A stretch of DNA of 64,000 nt from Oenanthe sinensis (lineage: Eukaryota > Streptophyta > Magnoliopsida > Apiales > Apiaceae), in contig CM053802.1 in NCBI GenBank assembly GCA_028671895.1, positions 15,693,631-15,757,630 on the forward strand. Direction: 5' to 3'. Of this stretch, positions 9,901 through 22,228 are shown one piece after another (position 1 is the first letter of the stretch; each line of letters begins with the position of its first letter). The position numbers and the translations under genes were made by a program. A model generated the notes under the pieces. That model searched no databases, was not told the DNA's origin, and worked only from the letters and a program-made list of their open reading frames with translations.

Positions 9901-12900
9901 TTTGGTATAGTAAATTTGGGCCCTATTTATAACACTTGTAACAATTAGAGTGACAGATAAAAAACAAAACAAAAACTTCGGCAGAAGCAAAAATGTAGGA
10001 TACATGATCTTACCATTCATAGCCAGAAGAACAATGTACAGACAATAAAGCTGAAGAGCTTTAGATGCTTCACCATCACTCCATTTCTGACCATATAACA
10101 ATCTGATGAGACAGTAAGAAAAGCTTGGTCCAAATGCCATAACTACCAGACCTATAAAGCATGTCATGTTGTCATAACAACTTAAAGTAGAAGACAGTGC
10201 AAACAGTACTATAATGACCTCACACAAATATCATTTTGCAATGATCATAAAATTCAAGAAAGGACTATATAATTTTAATACAAAGAAAGGCACCTCCACT
10301 TGGTAGTAAATCATATTGATGCTTGGATAATAGTAAGCCAAACAAACTTAGACAACTTCAATGGATTCTCATGCAATGCCATTGTTTGAACATATATGTC
10401 ATTGCTTTGGTAGACTTTTCCTTCAGAATATGAAATTCTAATGTGACCAGAGTAATCAGTCCATTTTTTCTTTATACGAATTTCTATCGATTATAAAGCT
10501 GTACTACAGATTAATTCATTAACTGAAACATGCAGACAAAGAAGTCTTCGGTCGTACAAATATATAGGTCTAGACATTACTTCACATGATTGACAATTAG
10601 CCTGGCTTGCCACTCCATATCCCCATTAGTATAAACCCCTTAAAGCATCTTTAAATTTATTGTATATGTAGCTGTCCAAATCCAAGTGAAACTACACGTT
10701 AATCGCTGTGAGAGAGCAGACATTAATTTGAAACAGAAAAAGTATGACGAGGACAACACCCATATGAAATATGCGTAGAAATGCTTACCTATCAATAAAA
10801 CGAGCTTCAGAGCATCAATAAGACATTTTCCTAATTTTGTTCTCTTCTGTGCATGTTCTCCTAGAAAGGAAAAGAAGAAGTTAGCCCTTTCAAAGTTCGA
10901 GACAGTACCATATATTTAGTATCGTGTAGATTTAAAAAATGCATCAAAGAAAAGCAACTATTTAGGCATTAACCCTTTAGTAGGAACTGTTGGGTTGTGG
11001 GATGTGCAATTTGAAACGCTTTAATTGGTCACTGATCCTAAATATTCAAATCTCTAACATAAAACTGATTGCTGATAAGAGAATGGATGATCACTTGATT
11101 AGTGATAAGCGAATAAATGACACTGCCATATAAATAGAAGTTATTCATGTTACTAGCAACTTGAATACTTGATTATGGTTAAAATTAACACTGAAGAGAC
11201 ATTACTACCATATGGCCATTTCTTTGTAATCAGAAATAAGAATGGGAGTGATCAGAAGAAATTACAATACAAATTGAAGTGCTACCACATTTGAATAAAA
11301 AATAGTGAGAACTACACACTGGTCAATAATATAGTAGAATTACTTTATCACCATGCAACTTTGCATATCGAGTCGACGAGTTCTAATAAATACTGTTTAT
11401 GTTCAAATTTGTACTAGTGCTATACTGCTCTAAAGTATTATCTTCACGCAACGATTTTCAACATCATCAAATTAACGAAACATCAATTCTGCACATGTTT
11501 TTCAACTAAACATTAGTCTTGGTCATATATCTTTCACAATCCCGACACTCCAGAGTCCAGACCTTTTATTTTCAGGGTTAAAGAGTGGACCACCATAAGC
11601 CTATTTTTGGAGCAATGATCAAGCATTGTGTCCAAATTGCTGGTTACCAGGGTCCAAACTCGACAGCTCTCATCCATTTTAGATGACCAGCTCTCTAAAA
11701 ACCTTAGGGTGTTACTTGGGAGGAAAGCATGACTGGATCATATATCCTCAACAATTAAATTAGCAATTCCAAAGCTTGAGATTATCACATACATTTAGAA
11801 TAACACCAATTGCCTTACATAGAAAAGTGTATATCTGTCAAAAGAATGCTTACTTGTAGGCACAAGATTTACAAGTTGAAAACTCGCGATTTTTTGTGAG
11901 TTTCAAATTTACAATAAAGAGTGAGTCAAAACCAGTAACTCGCAAGAGCTTGCAAGTCAATGGTTAAAGATAATTTGAACTCTAATAAAACTATGCAAAC
12001 CTTGGAACCTTTTCAGTTCTCTTAGACGAAAATGATGAAGAGAAAGGGAGAAATTTCCAAGATCGAGCTAAATAAGTGATTATGAAGCTTAGTTGTTGAA
12101 ATTTGGTGTAGAAGCTTAGTTGTTCAAATTTGGTGTATTAATTTTTAGTGACATATTTCTATCATGCTTTGGACTATTTCATGAGCTATTATATTGTCAA
12201 TTATTTAAAGAAGCAACAAATTAGTTCTATAGTGTATACATACTAGCATTATTTTCACAAGTTCTACTTCTGGAAACAAAGCGCGTTTTTAATAGCATTT
12301 AATCGCATTAAGTGAGTTGCACATTAACATTAACATTAACCCTTATGTTTTGGTGGAGTTGCGCCTTTCACAACACTGCTGAGATATCAACAGCAGAGCA
12401 CACTTATTTTACTCTACTACTGCAATCATCGTTTGATAGGAACAGAGATAAGCCACTGTAAAAAATTGATGCAAGCAAAAACAAAACTATGACACTTGGA
12501 CACGAAATTAAATGAATTAGTTACATTACAATTGAATATCTCTCAGGCAAGGGAAACGTATGAACCGGTAGTAATTTACCCATGGTTTTGCATTCATCAT
12601 CATCCAGTAACAACAAATGTGTAAATGATAACAAAAGATGAGATAAAAAGAGATAAAAAAACAACATAACCTCATAGATGACTGATCAAACAAAAATACA
12701 AGGATGAAAAGAAAGAAATAAACCTGCAGCAGACCTTGCAAATGTGGTATATGAGCTCTCTTCAAAAGGAAGAAACACCAACCTCACCACTAAGCTTCCT
12801 GAAACAGGAACTCTGGTCTACTTGAATTAAACTCATACAAAAAATGGTTGCAAAATTTCTAAAGAAGACTAGTCATCTTGTCAATTAAGGAGCATATTTC

Positions 12901-15900
12901 AATTACTTATCCAGACCAAGTACAAGACTTACTATATAAGCTTCAACTCGTAAAAGGGTAGACAAAGGATATGCCAATCAATACATACCTAATTTGTCCA
13001 CAAGTCCATACACAGCCTGGTTATATGGTGTATCAAACCATACAAGAACCATCTTTTCCCCTTCCTGAAGTATCAACTTTCGGAAAGATTGAAGGGTAAA
13101 CAACATACACATACTTGAGAGTTGCTTATCGTAATTCAACATATTTCCGAATCTGTAAATGCATCATATCCTCATTTAATAACAATTTGCTAGTAGAAAA
13201 ATTTTAGAAAATGGACATTGCTATGGTAATACTACTGATGGGGAGACTACAAAAAAAACTTCAAATGTCTAAAATTTCGTCACTTTGGTTCATGAACTTA
13301 ATGAAACCAAGCAGATATGGTGTAGAATAATAGCAGATAACATAATCAATGTCAAGCATGAAGAAAAACGTATTAATCGATTGACTAGGGGACACATGTT
13401 GTTTATATTAGCATAATAGTTGATAACAATATGGCCCGTAGCTAGAGGCTGGTTAATAACTGAGTATAGTTTCACTTCAAAGAATCCTAAATAGCATCAT
13501 GAAGTATACATTCTAGCACATCATAGTTATAGACATTTATAAACTACTATATACAACTCAATCCCGGTGTATTACGACAATCACATCCTTGCAAGTAATG
13601 AGCATCATCAACTTTTCATGTCATCTGTCCAAAACAGCTCTAGCATTGTTACCAGCTACTACAGGAAGCAGGATGAGTTTATCGTATTACTGGCAAAAAA
13701 ATGTAAACCACAATCTTCTCTATATAAACAAGAGATATAAACTAAAAGGAAATTACTTCCATGTAAGTGTTTCTTACAGCATATTATCAGTAGTGATTTT
13801 AGCTGCTGAAGAAAATAATGCATGTTAAGTGGTGACTGATGAGACTGAAATCGTTGGTCATAATTGTTGTCACTGCGTTTGACCAAGGGAGGCCAGTCTT
13901 TAAGCAAAAAAAGCCAGACTATCTGGCATGTAATACATACTTCTCTGTACAACAATTAAAATCTTAATGGTAGTTTCCATGCTGCTTATAACCTGCAAGA
14001 GATAACTTTTGCTAATGGAGGAATGAATATTTTAGGAACCATACCTGAAAGGTAAAAGATCTGAAATTATGTACGAGTGTACCAAAAGGAAGTATCCCCA
14101 ATAACCCAAGAACATACAACCTCCATATGCAGTTTGAGCTAATGCAAAAACAATTGCTTTTTCCTGTATGCCAACAAAACAATGATACTCTATTAAATGG
14201 CTGAATCCGTTCAATATTTCTTAACTTTTAAATCATATGCTTTATGAGTTGGAAGTATGATTAATAATGTTATACCAACTGATACTAGACAATCAACTGA
14301 TTTAATGTAAGGCTTCTAAACAGACTTCTAAGACTAATGCTTGTACCATATTTGACTTCTTGACTATGAGCACATAAGTTGTCACGCATCGCAAAAGAGT
14401 TGCTGCAGCTTCAACAATCAACCTTAGCTTGAGCAGAAGCAAATTCTGAGAAAGAATATACAGTGGTTCTGCCAACAGTTCGAGCACACAAGCAAAGGCT
14501 GCAACATGGAAAGATCTAATCTAATTTATTCACCTAAATATAAGTATAATATTTAGTGGCCGTTTGGGGTTCCTTAAACTTAAAATAAGTTACTTATTTC
14601 ATTTTTTTTATACATATTTTCATATTTTTTTAAAGATAAATATTTATTTTAGAATTTTAAAACCAAATATTATTTTCAAAATAAAAAATAAGTTACTTAT
14701 TTTCAGAAAAAGTACATACATACCTACTTTTTTCCGGAAATAAGGGCTTATTTCCGGAAAATAATGATGGCCAAACAGGGCCTTAGTAATGCGTTAGTTT
14801 AGACAAAATAATCCTAGATTTCCATACATAAATTTAAGGAAACAAATCTTGTTTATAACAGGTTTCAAGCTACATGCTATTACAGTAGACCACTTTACCT
14901 AGCAAAAACGAACAGAAATCTACAAGTGAATAGAAGGTACCACATACCATGAATCAAGATAGCTTGTGCATAAGGATTTGAATAGGTTAAATCTTGCCAC
15001 CAGAAGATTAATAAACATGCAGCAACTGAAATGACTACTCCTAGTGGAATAGTCATCCAGGCTAGTTTCAGTAGTTTAGATGCATTTTCTCCACCTGATG
15101 TATCATCACTGTGAAAAAGATATAATAATTTATGTAAAACATAAGATATTGTGTCAGTTGTCAATAAGGAACCCAATTGGCAACTGCTCACTCCTTCACA
15201 TGGAAGATCTATTGCAACAGGTACACTCTCAGAGAAGGCTACTAGAACGTTATAATTATGTAGCCTATACATAAATTAGTAGCATGACAAATCAAATTTT
15301 TCTTGATAATTCATGTTCCAACACATAAATGGTAGAACTAGTAAAGCAATGGGCATGTAAAGATAGTATTACAATGCGGGAATAGTGATGGGCAATGGTG
15401 TCAATATAAGTAAAAGACAATACCATCGGAAGTCCGCCCTCATGCATGCTCTTCGAAAACCCTCCCGACTAAGGAACAAGACGCAAGTGACAAATAGGTG
15501 AAATTGCACAGCATACAACTGCATTGTATAAAGGATAAGATAATAAACAATGATAAAAAGCTGAAAGAAACATGAATCAATATAAGAATGCACAGTTAAT
15601 ATGTAGTCTAGACTTTCGTCCTGTGTCATATGGCTCACATTCACGCTAAAATATAGTTCATTCGGCTAACATTTACACTAAAAATATATTTAATAAATGG
15701 AAAATCTTAGCAAAATGTAAAACCATGATCGAGTTTATGTTTGCATTAACTTGAGGACAGCATTACTCGTCATAAAAATACTTGAAACATCTGATGGTTA
15801 CTAAATACATCATACTGGATATTATCAGTGCGACAATGTTTTGAACAACAATAAAATTAACATCGCATATATCATAAAAATTAGCAAGGAGATAATTATT

Positions 15901-16402
15901 TTTATGGCATAAGAAGGTGAGTATTAAGTTGACCACCCATAAGTAATTCCATATTAGAAAACTGAGATTAGCTTATGATACGCTAAATGTAACCTAAAAC
16001 TCAGTAACCCAAACAATGGTAATTAATAAAAACCAAAATTATATAAGCTTGTTGAAATCGAAGTATAGAAGAAACTACACATAAATAAATAACACGGAAA
16101 GTGCAAATTGAAGGGGCATTGATTCATACAGCATAGTCTTGTTGAGTGAGGTGCCTGACAATCCATGTATTGAATATGAAAGGAATCCCCCTAGCCAGAA
16201 ACTGTGTAGCTACAACACAACAGATGAATCAATAATAATAATTCGAGGGATAAAGAAAATGAAGTTTCGAAAATGTTACAAAGGAGAAAGTAAAAGGAAT
16301 TATTACATACATACATACATACATACCCATTAAATACTTGAAAGTGCGGGGCAGATCATCAGCCGTAAGGTCTTCATCTGATGCACTCTCCTTTTCGGAC
16401 AT
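6597..16402 (-). CDS. RFT1: RFT1 homologue, Man5GlcNAc2-PP-dolichol flippase-type membrane protein
   Basis: RFT1 proteins are polytopic ER membrane proteins (MOP/MATE superfamily) needed for N-glycosylation, where they support translocation of Man5GlcNAc2-PP-dolichol. Fourteen exons read in phase to 526 residues: 16402-16327, 16209-16130, 15518-15424, 15108-14948, 14498-14347, 14163-14045, 13152-12989, 12798-12724, 10860-10789, 10151-10014, 8446-8291, 7150-7098, 6938-6760, 6657-6597. Family signatures are LSREGFRRAC, WMTIPLGV, ELLAEPLYILSQ, LILQEGEK, FEESSYTTFAR, LQLYCLYIVLLAMNG, TSEAFLHAVATE and the C-terminal FWPTFSIHFTVG. Human RFT1 is 541 residues, so the gene looks complete. The start MSEKESASDEDL precedes a GTATGT donor. 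Exons 13-14 are duplicated in inverted orientation at 2085-2427. Confidence 0.94.
12084..12137. repeat. 27-bp tandem duplication in RFT1 intron
   Basis: Two head-to-tail copies of a 27-base unit beginning GAAGCTTAGTTGTT, differing at one base. It lies in intron 8 of RFT1 and has no evident function. Confidence 0.75.
14558..14782. mobile_element. Tourist/Harbinger-like MITE in RFT1 intron 4
   Basis: A 225-base AT-rich element bounded by GGCCGTTTGG on the left and CCAAACAGGGCC on the right, the inverted terminal type common in plant PIF/Harbinger MITEs. Flanking TTAGT occurs on both sides (14553-14557 and 14783-14787). This contains the TTA target duplication expected for that superfamily. It has no coding capacity. 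Confidence 0.7.
16305..16326. repeat. ACAT tetranucleotide microsatellite overlapping the RFT1 exon 1 donor
   Basis: About five ACAT units, read as GTAT on the gene strand. The first unit supplies the GTATGT splice donor of RFT1 exon 1 (16326-16321). Confidence 0.8.
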
Positions 16403-19400
16403 TTTTATTCAACTCTTACAACAACCTGCCTATTCAACTTTAATTTCAATTCAACAAAATTATATATCGGATTCAAAGTTTTTGTTGAATGTAACTAAGG
16501 GTACTTCGGGGTTTAGATCGGTTTTTTTTCAGTTCGTATCTCACATTTATAAATTACAAATTGTGAGTTTTTAATATTTTGGGGACAAGTATTATTATAG
16601 GTGTTGATATGAGAAATGAATTTTTATTTATTTTTGTTTTGGAATTTATTTTAAAATATTTTATGTTTAGATTTAACTTTTATATTAATATATATCAATA
16701 ATTATATTCTATTAATTTGCTTAGGATATTTATAAATAACTAGATTTCAACCCGTGATATTTTGTTTTATTAAATAAATTATTTATTTTAAAATTACTAA
16801 TATTTTTTATAATTTTAAAAAGTATTAATATATTATAATTATATTAGTTTTTTAATTTATTTAAATTATATATTTTTACATCAATCGAATTAAATATAAA
16901 TAAAAATATATTAAAATATTAAAAATAAATATGCACATCGCACAAAATATAAATTTATATTATTAATATATAAATTTGTAAAATGTAAAATTTTACGGTT
17001 TAAAATATCATGAACGTGATTTTTTTAATATATCTTTAACATATTTAAGATTATACATATTATATTTAAATATATTTTTGATAACATCTCTATTATGTTT
17101 ATTTTACATAAAATTTAATAGATATTATAATATATGAGATATAATATATATGTATCTGTTAATAATATAATAATCTAATTATTCATTTTAAATTTTTTTA
17201 TGTTAATAAATTTTTAGTAATATAGTATTAATTGTAATTTATAAATAATTATATAATATATATAATTTAAACCTTGTATCAGTAAATAATAGATGTTACT
17301 ATATTGCTAATAAGATTTAAATTTTAAATTAATATTAAAAAATAAAGCAATACATAACTATTACCGACATAATAATTTTTACATCCCATTTTATCATATT
17401 AATATATTACACGTTAATATATTACTCCATATTAATACTTAATGTGTGTTATGTCAACTTAACATGTGTAATAACATTCTTTTAGAAATATAAATGACTT
17501 TTAATTATAAAAATAGTTAACAGCAGTCCTCGGTTATTAAAAATTAATTTAATATAATTTTATCATATATAAATTCTTTAAATTTAAAAAATGTATTAAT
17601 ATTTATTAATTAATATTATTTTAATTTTAATTTGATTTGTTTTATTTATCTAATAGTATGATTCAAAATATGTGATAACGTGTTTTGATATAATATTGTA
17701 TATAATATAGTAATAAAATAGAATGTGTATTTAATATCTTAGGTAATGTTGACTCTTAGCCGGGAAACTCAAATAATTTTTTTTTAAAATTTAATTTCTT
17801 CGATCCAAACCAATGAATTAATAAGGTTTCTCAGTTCCCAATATAATAATTTCTCTTACATATTAAATATTTTTATAGAAAGAATTTTGATAAGAAAAAT
17901 TTTAATCCATCCTGAAAATTCACCGTCTCCCCCTATCTCTCTATATGCAAAACTCTAATAATATTTCTACTATAATATAATAAATAATACATAATAATTA
18001 TTTTATCTGTACTTTAATAATATAATAATTCTATTAATAATATTTAATATTTATTTATTCTAATAAATAATATTTTTAATTTTTATATTATATTAAAATA
18101 TAATAGTAGTAGATGATATAGATGTCGGGATATATTCTAATCAATATTTAAAGAAATTATTAATAATTCATTAATTTTATTTGATTTAAAATTTTACAAA
18201 AAGTTTATGCACAGTTGATAGAATTTACCATTCACATAAAATTGATCCTAAATCTTATAATTTTTTTGTATTTAGTTGAAATTTTTAAAAATCAAAAACT
18301 TATAATGAAATCCAATAGAATTTATAAATGTTTAAAATTTGTTAATATCGAATTTTTTTTAATATTACATGATTTAATAAATAATTATTAATAATTTATA
18401 TTAATGTTGTAAAAAACGAAAATCAGACTTAATCGGTGAAAGCACGAAACATGTATTAATCGGATAATATTATTTTAAATCTAATATAAAAAATATTTTA
18501 ATGTTATAAGTCAATTATAAAAAGGTTTCTTAAATGAAATATATTTATTCGATAAAAATTCGTAACTGCCTTTTCTGTCTAATTACGGGCTGCTCCATTT
18601 GAATTTTGGATGTTGGACCACTTCAAGATAATGTTGTAAGTTTCGCGTGGGCTATAAAATTGTTCAATTCTGTTTTCTGAAACTCAAAATATGACACAAA
18701 CAATACGTGTTGTATGTAGCAAAATAATTATAATTTTTTTAATTTAACTTTAAAATAACTCTTTAAGTTCAAATTTATATATTACTAAGGGGTAAGAAAA
18801 ATTATAATTGTTAGGAATCTTAATAATAATGTTAACTTATAAATAATTGGTATATAATGTTATGTAATCATTAAGAATCGATTCTTTGACTTTTGGTAGT
18901 ATTTGGATAAGATTCCTCTTACTCTTACTTTTATTATATATAATATATAATTATGGAATAATGCTGTTTGAATTTAAAGGATTTATTTTTATTTATAATG
19001 TTGCTTGAATAATTTATAATCACTAATACATGTATTATGTTTTATAAATTTGTTATGAATGTATTCTACAACACTTCTAAGTTCGTGTCATAAAATATAT
19101 ATCAATATAAAATAAGTTATATTTTGTTATTATTTAAGTATAATAAAAGCTTCGAAGAAATAAATATAATTAAACAATTATAAACATTATTAATAACGTA
19201 AATCTTATACTTATATAAAGATTTTTTTTAAAAAAAATAACTAGTTATTAATTACAAAATATATCAAACAAATATTTTCATTTCAATATCCAACCAAACA
19301 TATGTGTGATCAAATTCAACGTATCATATCATACCATAATGTAAACGAACAAAATGAATTTTGCTTATTCACCGAAAGTGCTCAGACGCGCTTGATATTT

Positions 19401-19443
19401 GTGTTATAGCAGCAACAATTTTTTTGTTAAAAAATAGTTAAAA

Positions 19444-19712
19444 AGCGTTTAGTTAAATTTAAAAGTTATTGTCCGGTAAAGTCTTTTAGTCTAACAAGTG
19501 GGGTTAAAAAAGTATACTCTCCACTTTTGAAAATATTTTAATTTTTGCAAAAATTAACTATAAATTTCATTATTAAACATCTCCAAAATATTTATTTTCT
19601 ATATTATATCTAAAACATGTATATCACAGAAAAATTACTAAACAATCATCTAATTTTATAATAACACTTTTTCTCAGCGCATAACAATTTTAAATAATAA
19701 ACCAAACGGATC
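19444..19712. mobile_element. Probable MITE with inverted ends
   Basis: The left end reads AAGCGTTTAGTTAAATTTAA and the right end, reverse-complemented, reads CCGTTTGGTTTATTATTTAA. These are imperfect inverted termini of the GTTTGG type around an AT-rich core. No clear target duplication was found, so the limits are approximate. Confidence 0.4.
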
Positions 19713-19779
19713 CTTGATTTATCATTAGAATAAAAATAAACAATATGGGTCCCTTTGACTTATCTTACGAATCTGTTTG

Positions 19780-20125
19780 GTTAAACTTAAAATTGTGACT
19801 TATGAAGGTGATAAACCGGGATGTTAAAATATATGTTTAAGTAATTTTGGCATTATGAGTGACTTAAAAATATAATAATAAAAATAAAAGTGATTTATGA
19901 GTAATTTATTACATACAGATAACTTTTATTAAAATAGAAAAATAAAAAAACAAGTCACTGAAAAAAGTACATAATACTTACTTCGATTTTAAGTCAGTTT
20001 CTGATTTATTTCTGATTTTAAGACGATTTTTGACTTATTAATAAAACAAATATTTTTCAGCTTAAAATCAAAAAAATCTTTAAATCGAATTTAAAACTGT
20101 TTGTTAAACACGTAACTTATAAGTA
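19780..20125. mobile_element. Possible second MITE-like inverted-repeat element
   Basis: CTGTTTGGTTAAACTTAAAA on the left resembles the reverse complement of the right end (CGTGTTTAACAAACAGTTTT). The core contains repeated GACTTAT and TTAAGTCA-like blocks. The similarity is moderate and no target duplication was identified. Confidence 0.3.
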
Positions 20126-21773
20126 CAAGACAAAAAGTACCTATATCAATTCATATCAATTTGAACTTTGTGACTTTTGTGAAATATTTCATCCTACAAC
20201 CAATATATGTATATATTTATCTATGTATTTCTTCTGTATATGTAATATAGTTAAAATCAAGAAGCGTAATTACCTTTTACAAGAAATATGTTTCAGGATA
20301 ATTTGAACATGGACTTTTTTTCCTTAAAAAATAAGACATTTTCTAATATTTTTTTTTCGAGTAAAGGCATTTTCATTTCGAAACAAACTCTGAGAAAATG
20401 AAGAAAATGTTTTTCGGCAAACAAATGGAGTCCTGGTGTAAGTTGAAGTCCTGCTAGTCCTATTTCTTGTTTACTAAAACACTGAAAATTTCAAATACAT
20501 TTTGAAAATTATGATTTCAATTCGAAATAAAATACCTAATTACATTAATCTTTTACAAGTTAAATACACTTATGCATTATATTATATATTAGAAATCTAT
20601 AAATATTATTAAAATTGAAAGATTAAATTTGATAGTCCATCGTCATTGGTCGGTATTTTGGATTTGATAATTATTATTTTACATAATTTTTAAATATTAA
20701 TCTTTAACTAAAATATATCTCATATTAGTTTCATAAATAAAATATAATTTTAATTAAAACACACAAATATTGTCCTATTAAAATATAAATATAAATAAAC
20801 CATACAAAAAATTATATAAAATATATACAAAAATAAAAAATATTCAAATTATATAAAGAAAATATTAAAATATTAAGCACAATTTAGCTTTAAAAAGGGA
20901 CGAAAAACAAGTTGAAATGATAATAAAAGTTACAAAAATTTAGATAATATACGTTATAATATTTGATTGTGTATATGCAGTATTGAAGACCTGCTACTTG
21001 AGTTATCCAATCATATGCAGTATTAATATCAAAATAAAATAAAAAAATACTAGAAAAACTTAATAGCATGTCAAGTAGCAGATGCTTGAAAATAAATTAT
21101 TTTAATAAAATAATCTAGCTTCAATTTAATATAATCTAAATTATATTATATATAATCTATTTTAAGAATCCTACTTACCCTATAATTTTTATTTAATATA
21201 ATTGTACTTACATTCAACTCAATTTTATCACCATTCAAACTCTTTTATTTATTTAAAATTATGACTTATAATTAAATTTTATGAACATTAATATACAAAC
21301 AACATTGTATAGAAAAATGTAGAGAGAAACTAATAATAAAATAAATTATCATATTAAATTAAATATTTAAATAATATAAAATAATTAATATATAATTTAT
21401 TAATATCATCACTGCTTTACGCGAGTTATTATTAGTATTCAGTTACCCTTTTTAAGCATTTCAAACAGTTCTCCCTAGTAGAGATAGGGGCTATAGATGA
21501 AACCTGGGCAAGTGCAGTGACAAATTTCTAGTTGCTTGGTGCCTGAAGTTGTGAATTGATATCGTACTCATTAGGCATTAGTCATTCCTGACTTTTATTG
21601 CATTTGATTAATCATTTAAATGATGCAGTGCCAAATTTTTGCAATATGAAACGCCTATTTCAAGTTTCACTGAAAATGAATTGTGGCATTCTAACTAATT
21701 TCTGATTAGAGATATGAGTGTCAATTGCCTAACACTTACTATTTTTTAATTATTTAAACTCCATCAAAATCAG

Positions 21774-21899
21774 GTCACAATTGAAGATCACCCACACTTG
21801 CCAGGGAAACATGCAATTGTACATCCTTGCCAACATGGGGCTGTAATGAAGAAAATCATTAATGTTTTAATGTCACGAGGAGTCGAACCACAAGTAGAC
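21774..21899 (+). pseudogene. ATG3: Orphan ATG3 exon
   Basis: The frame reads VTIEDHPHLPGKHAIVHPCQ followed by HGAVMKKIINVLMSRGVEPQVD. This is the C-terminal region of autophagy protein ATG3, the E2-like enzyme that transfers ATG8 to phosphatidylethanolamine; it contains the conserved HPC catalytic-cysteine motif. An intron acceptor (ATCAG) precedes it, so the copy derives from genomic DNA and not from a spliced transcript. Similarity ends after VD, where the expected KYLFLFLKF is replaced by unrelated codons and a stop. No other ATG3 exons are visible nearby. It is a stranded gene fragment. Confidence 0.8.
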
Positions 21900-22228
21900 G
21901 AGTTGGTCATGGCGTCATGCTCTAAGAATGTTCAACACTGATTCATTTCTACTTCTTGACGATAACATCATATTATTATTTTCTCATCGGGCTAGTGAAG
22001 TGTAGATCGGGAGCAAACAATTATTTTCAACTTTCCGAACAATTGTACCACAAAAAGACATGATACGATAACAAGTAACATATTGTAGCCACTAGCCAGT
22101 TTTTCCATCTTAGAGCTGCATGTCTGCATACTATATAGACTTCAGTTCATACTATCAAATCTTATAGGTAACATGTAACCAATATAATGAAGAGAAGTTT
22201 GAGAATAGAGGTGGCAGCCGTAATCCAT

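Larger units (their letters stand above)
16403..21773. other. AT-rich intergenic region upstream of RFT1
   Basis: More than 5 kb with no supported gene. It is extremely AT-rich with many short poly-A/T and ATAT tracts. The first few hundred bases should contain the RFT1 promoter, but no convincing TATA box stands out. Two MITE-like inverted-repeat elements and one orphan ATG3 exon at the right edge are listed separately. Confidence 0.6.

Noticed and set aside
13589..13955. Overlapping open frames on both strands in RFT1 intron 6
   Set aside because: They fall between RFT1 exons 7 and 6, show no protein family, and RFT1 is complete without them.
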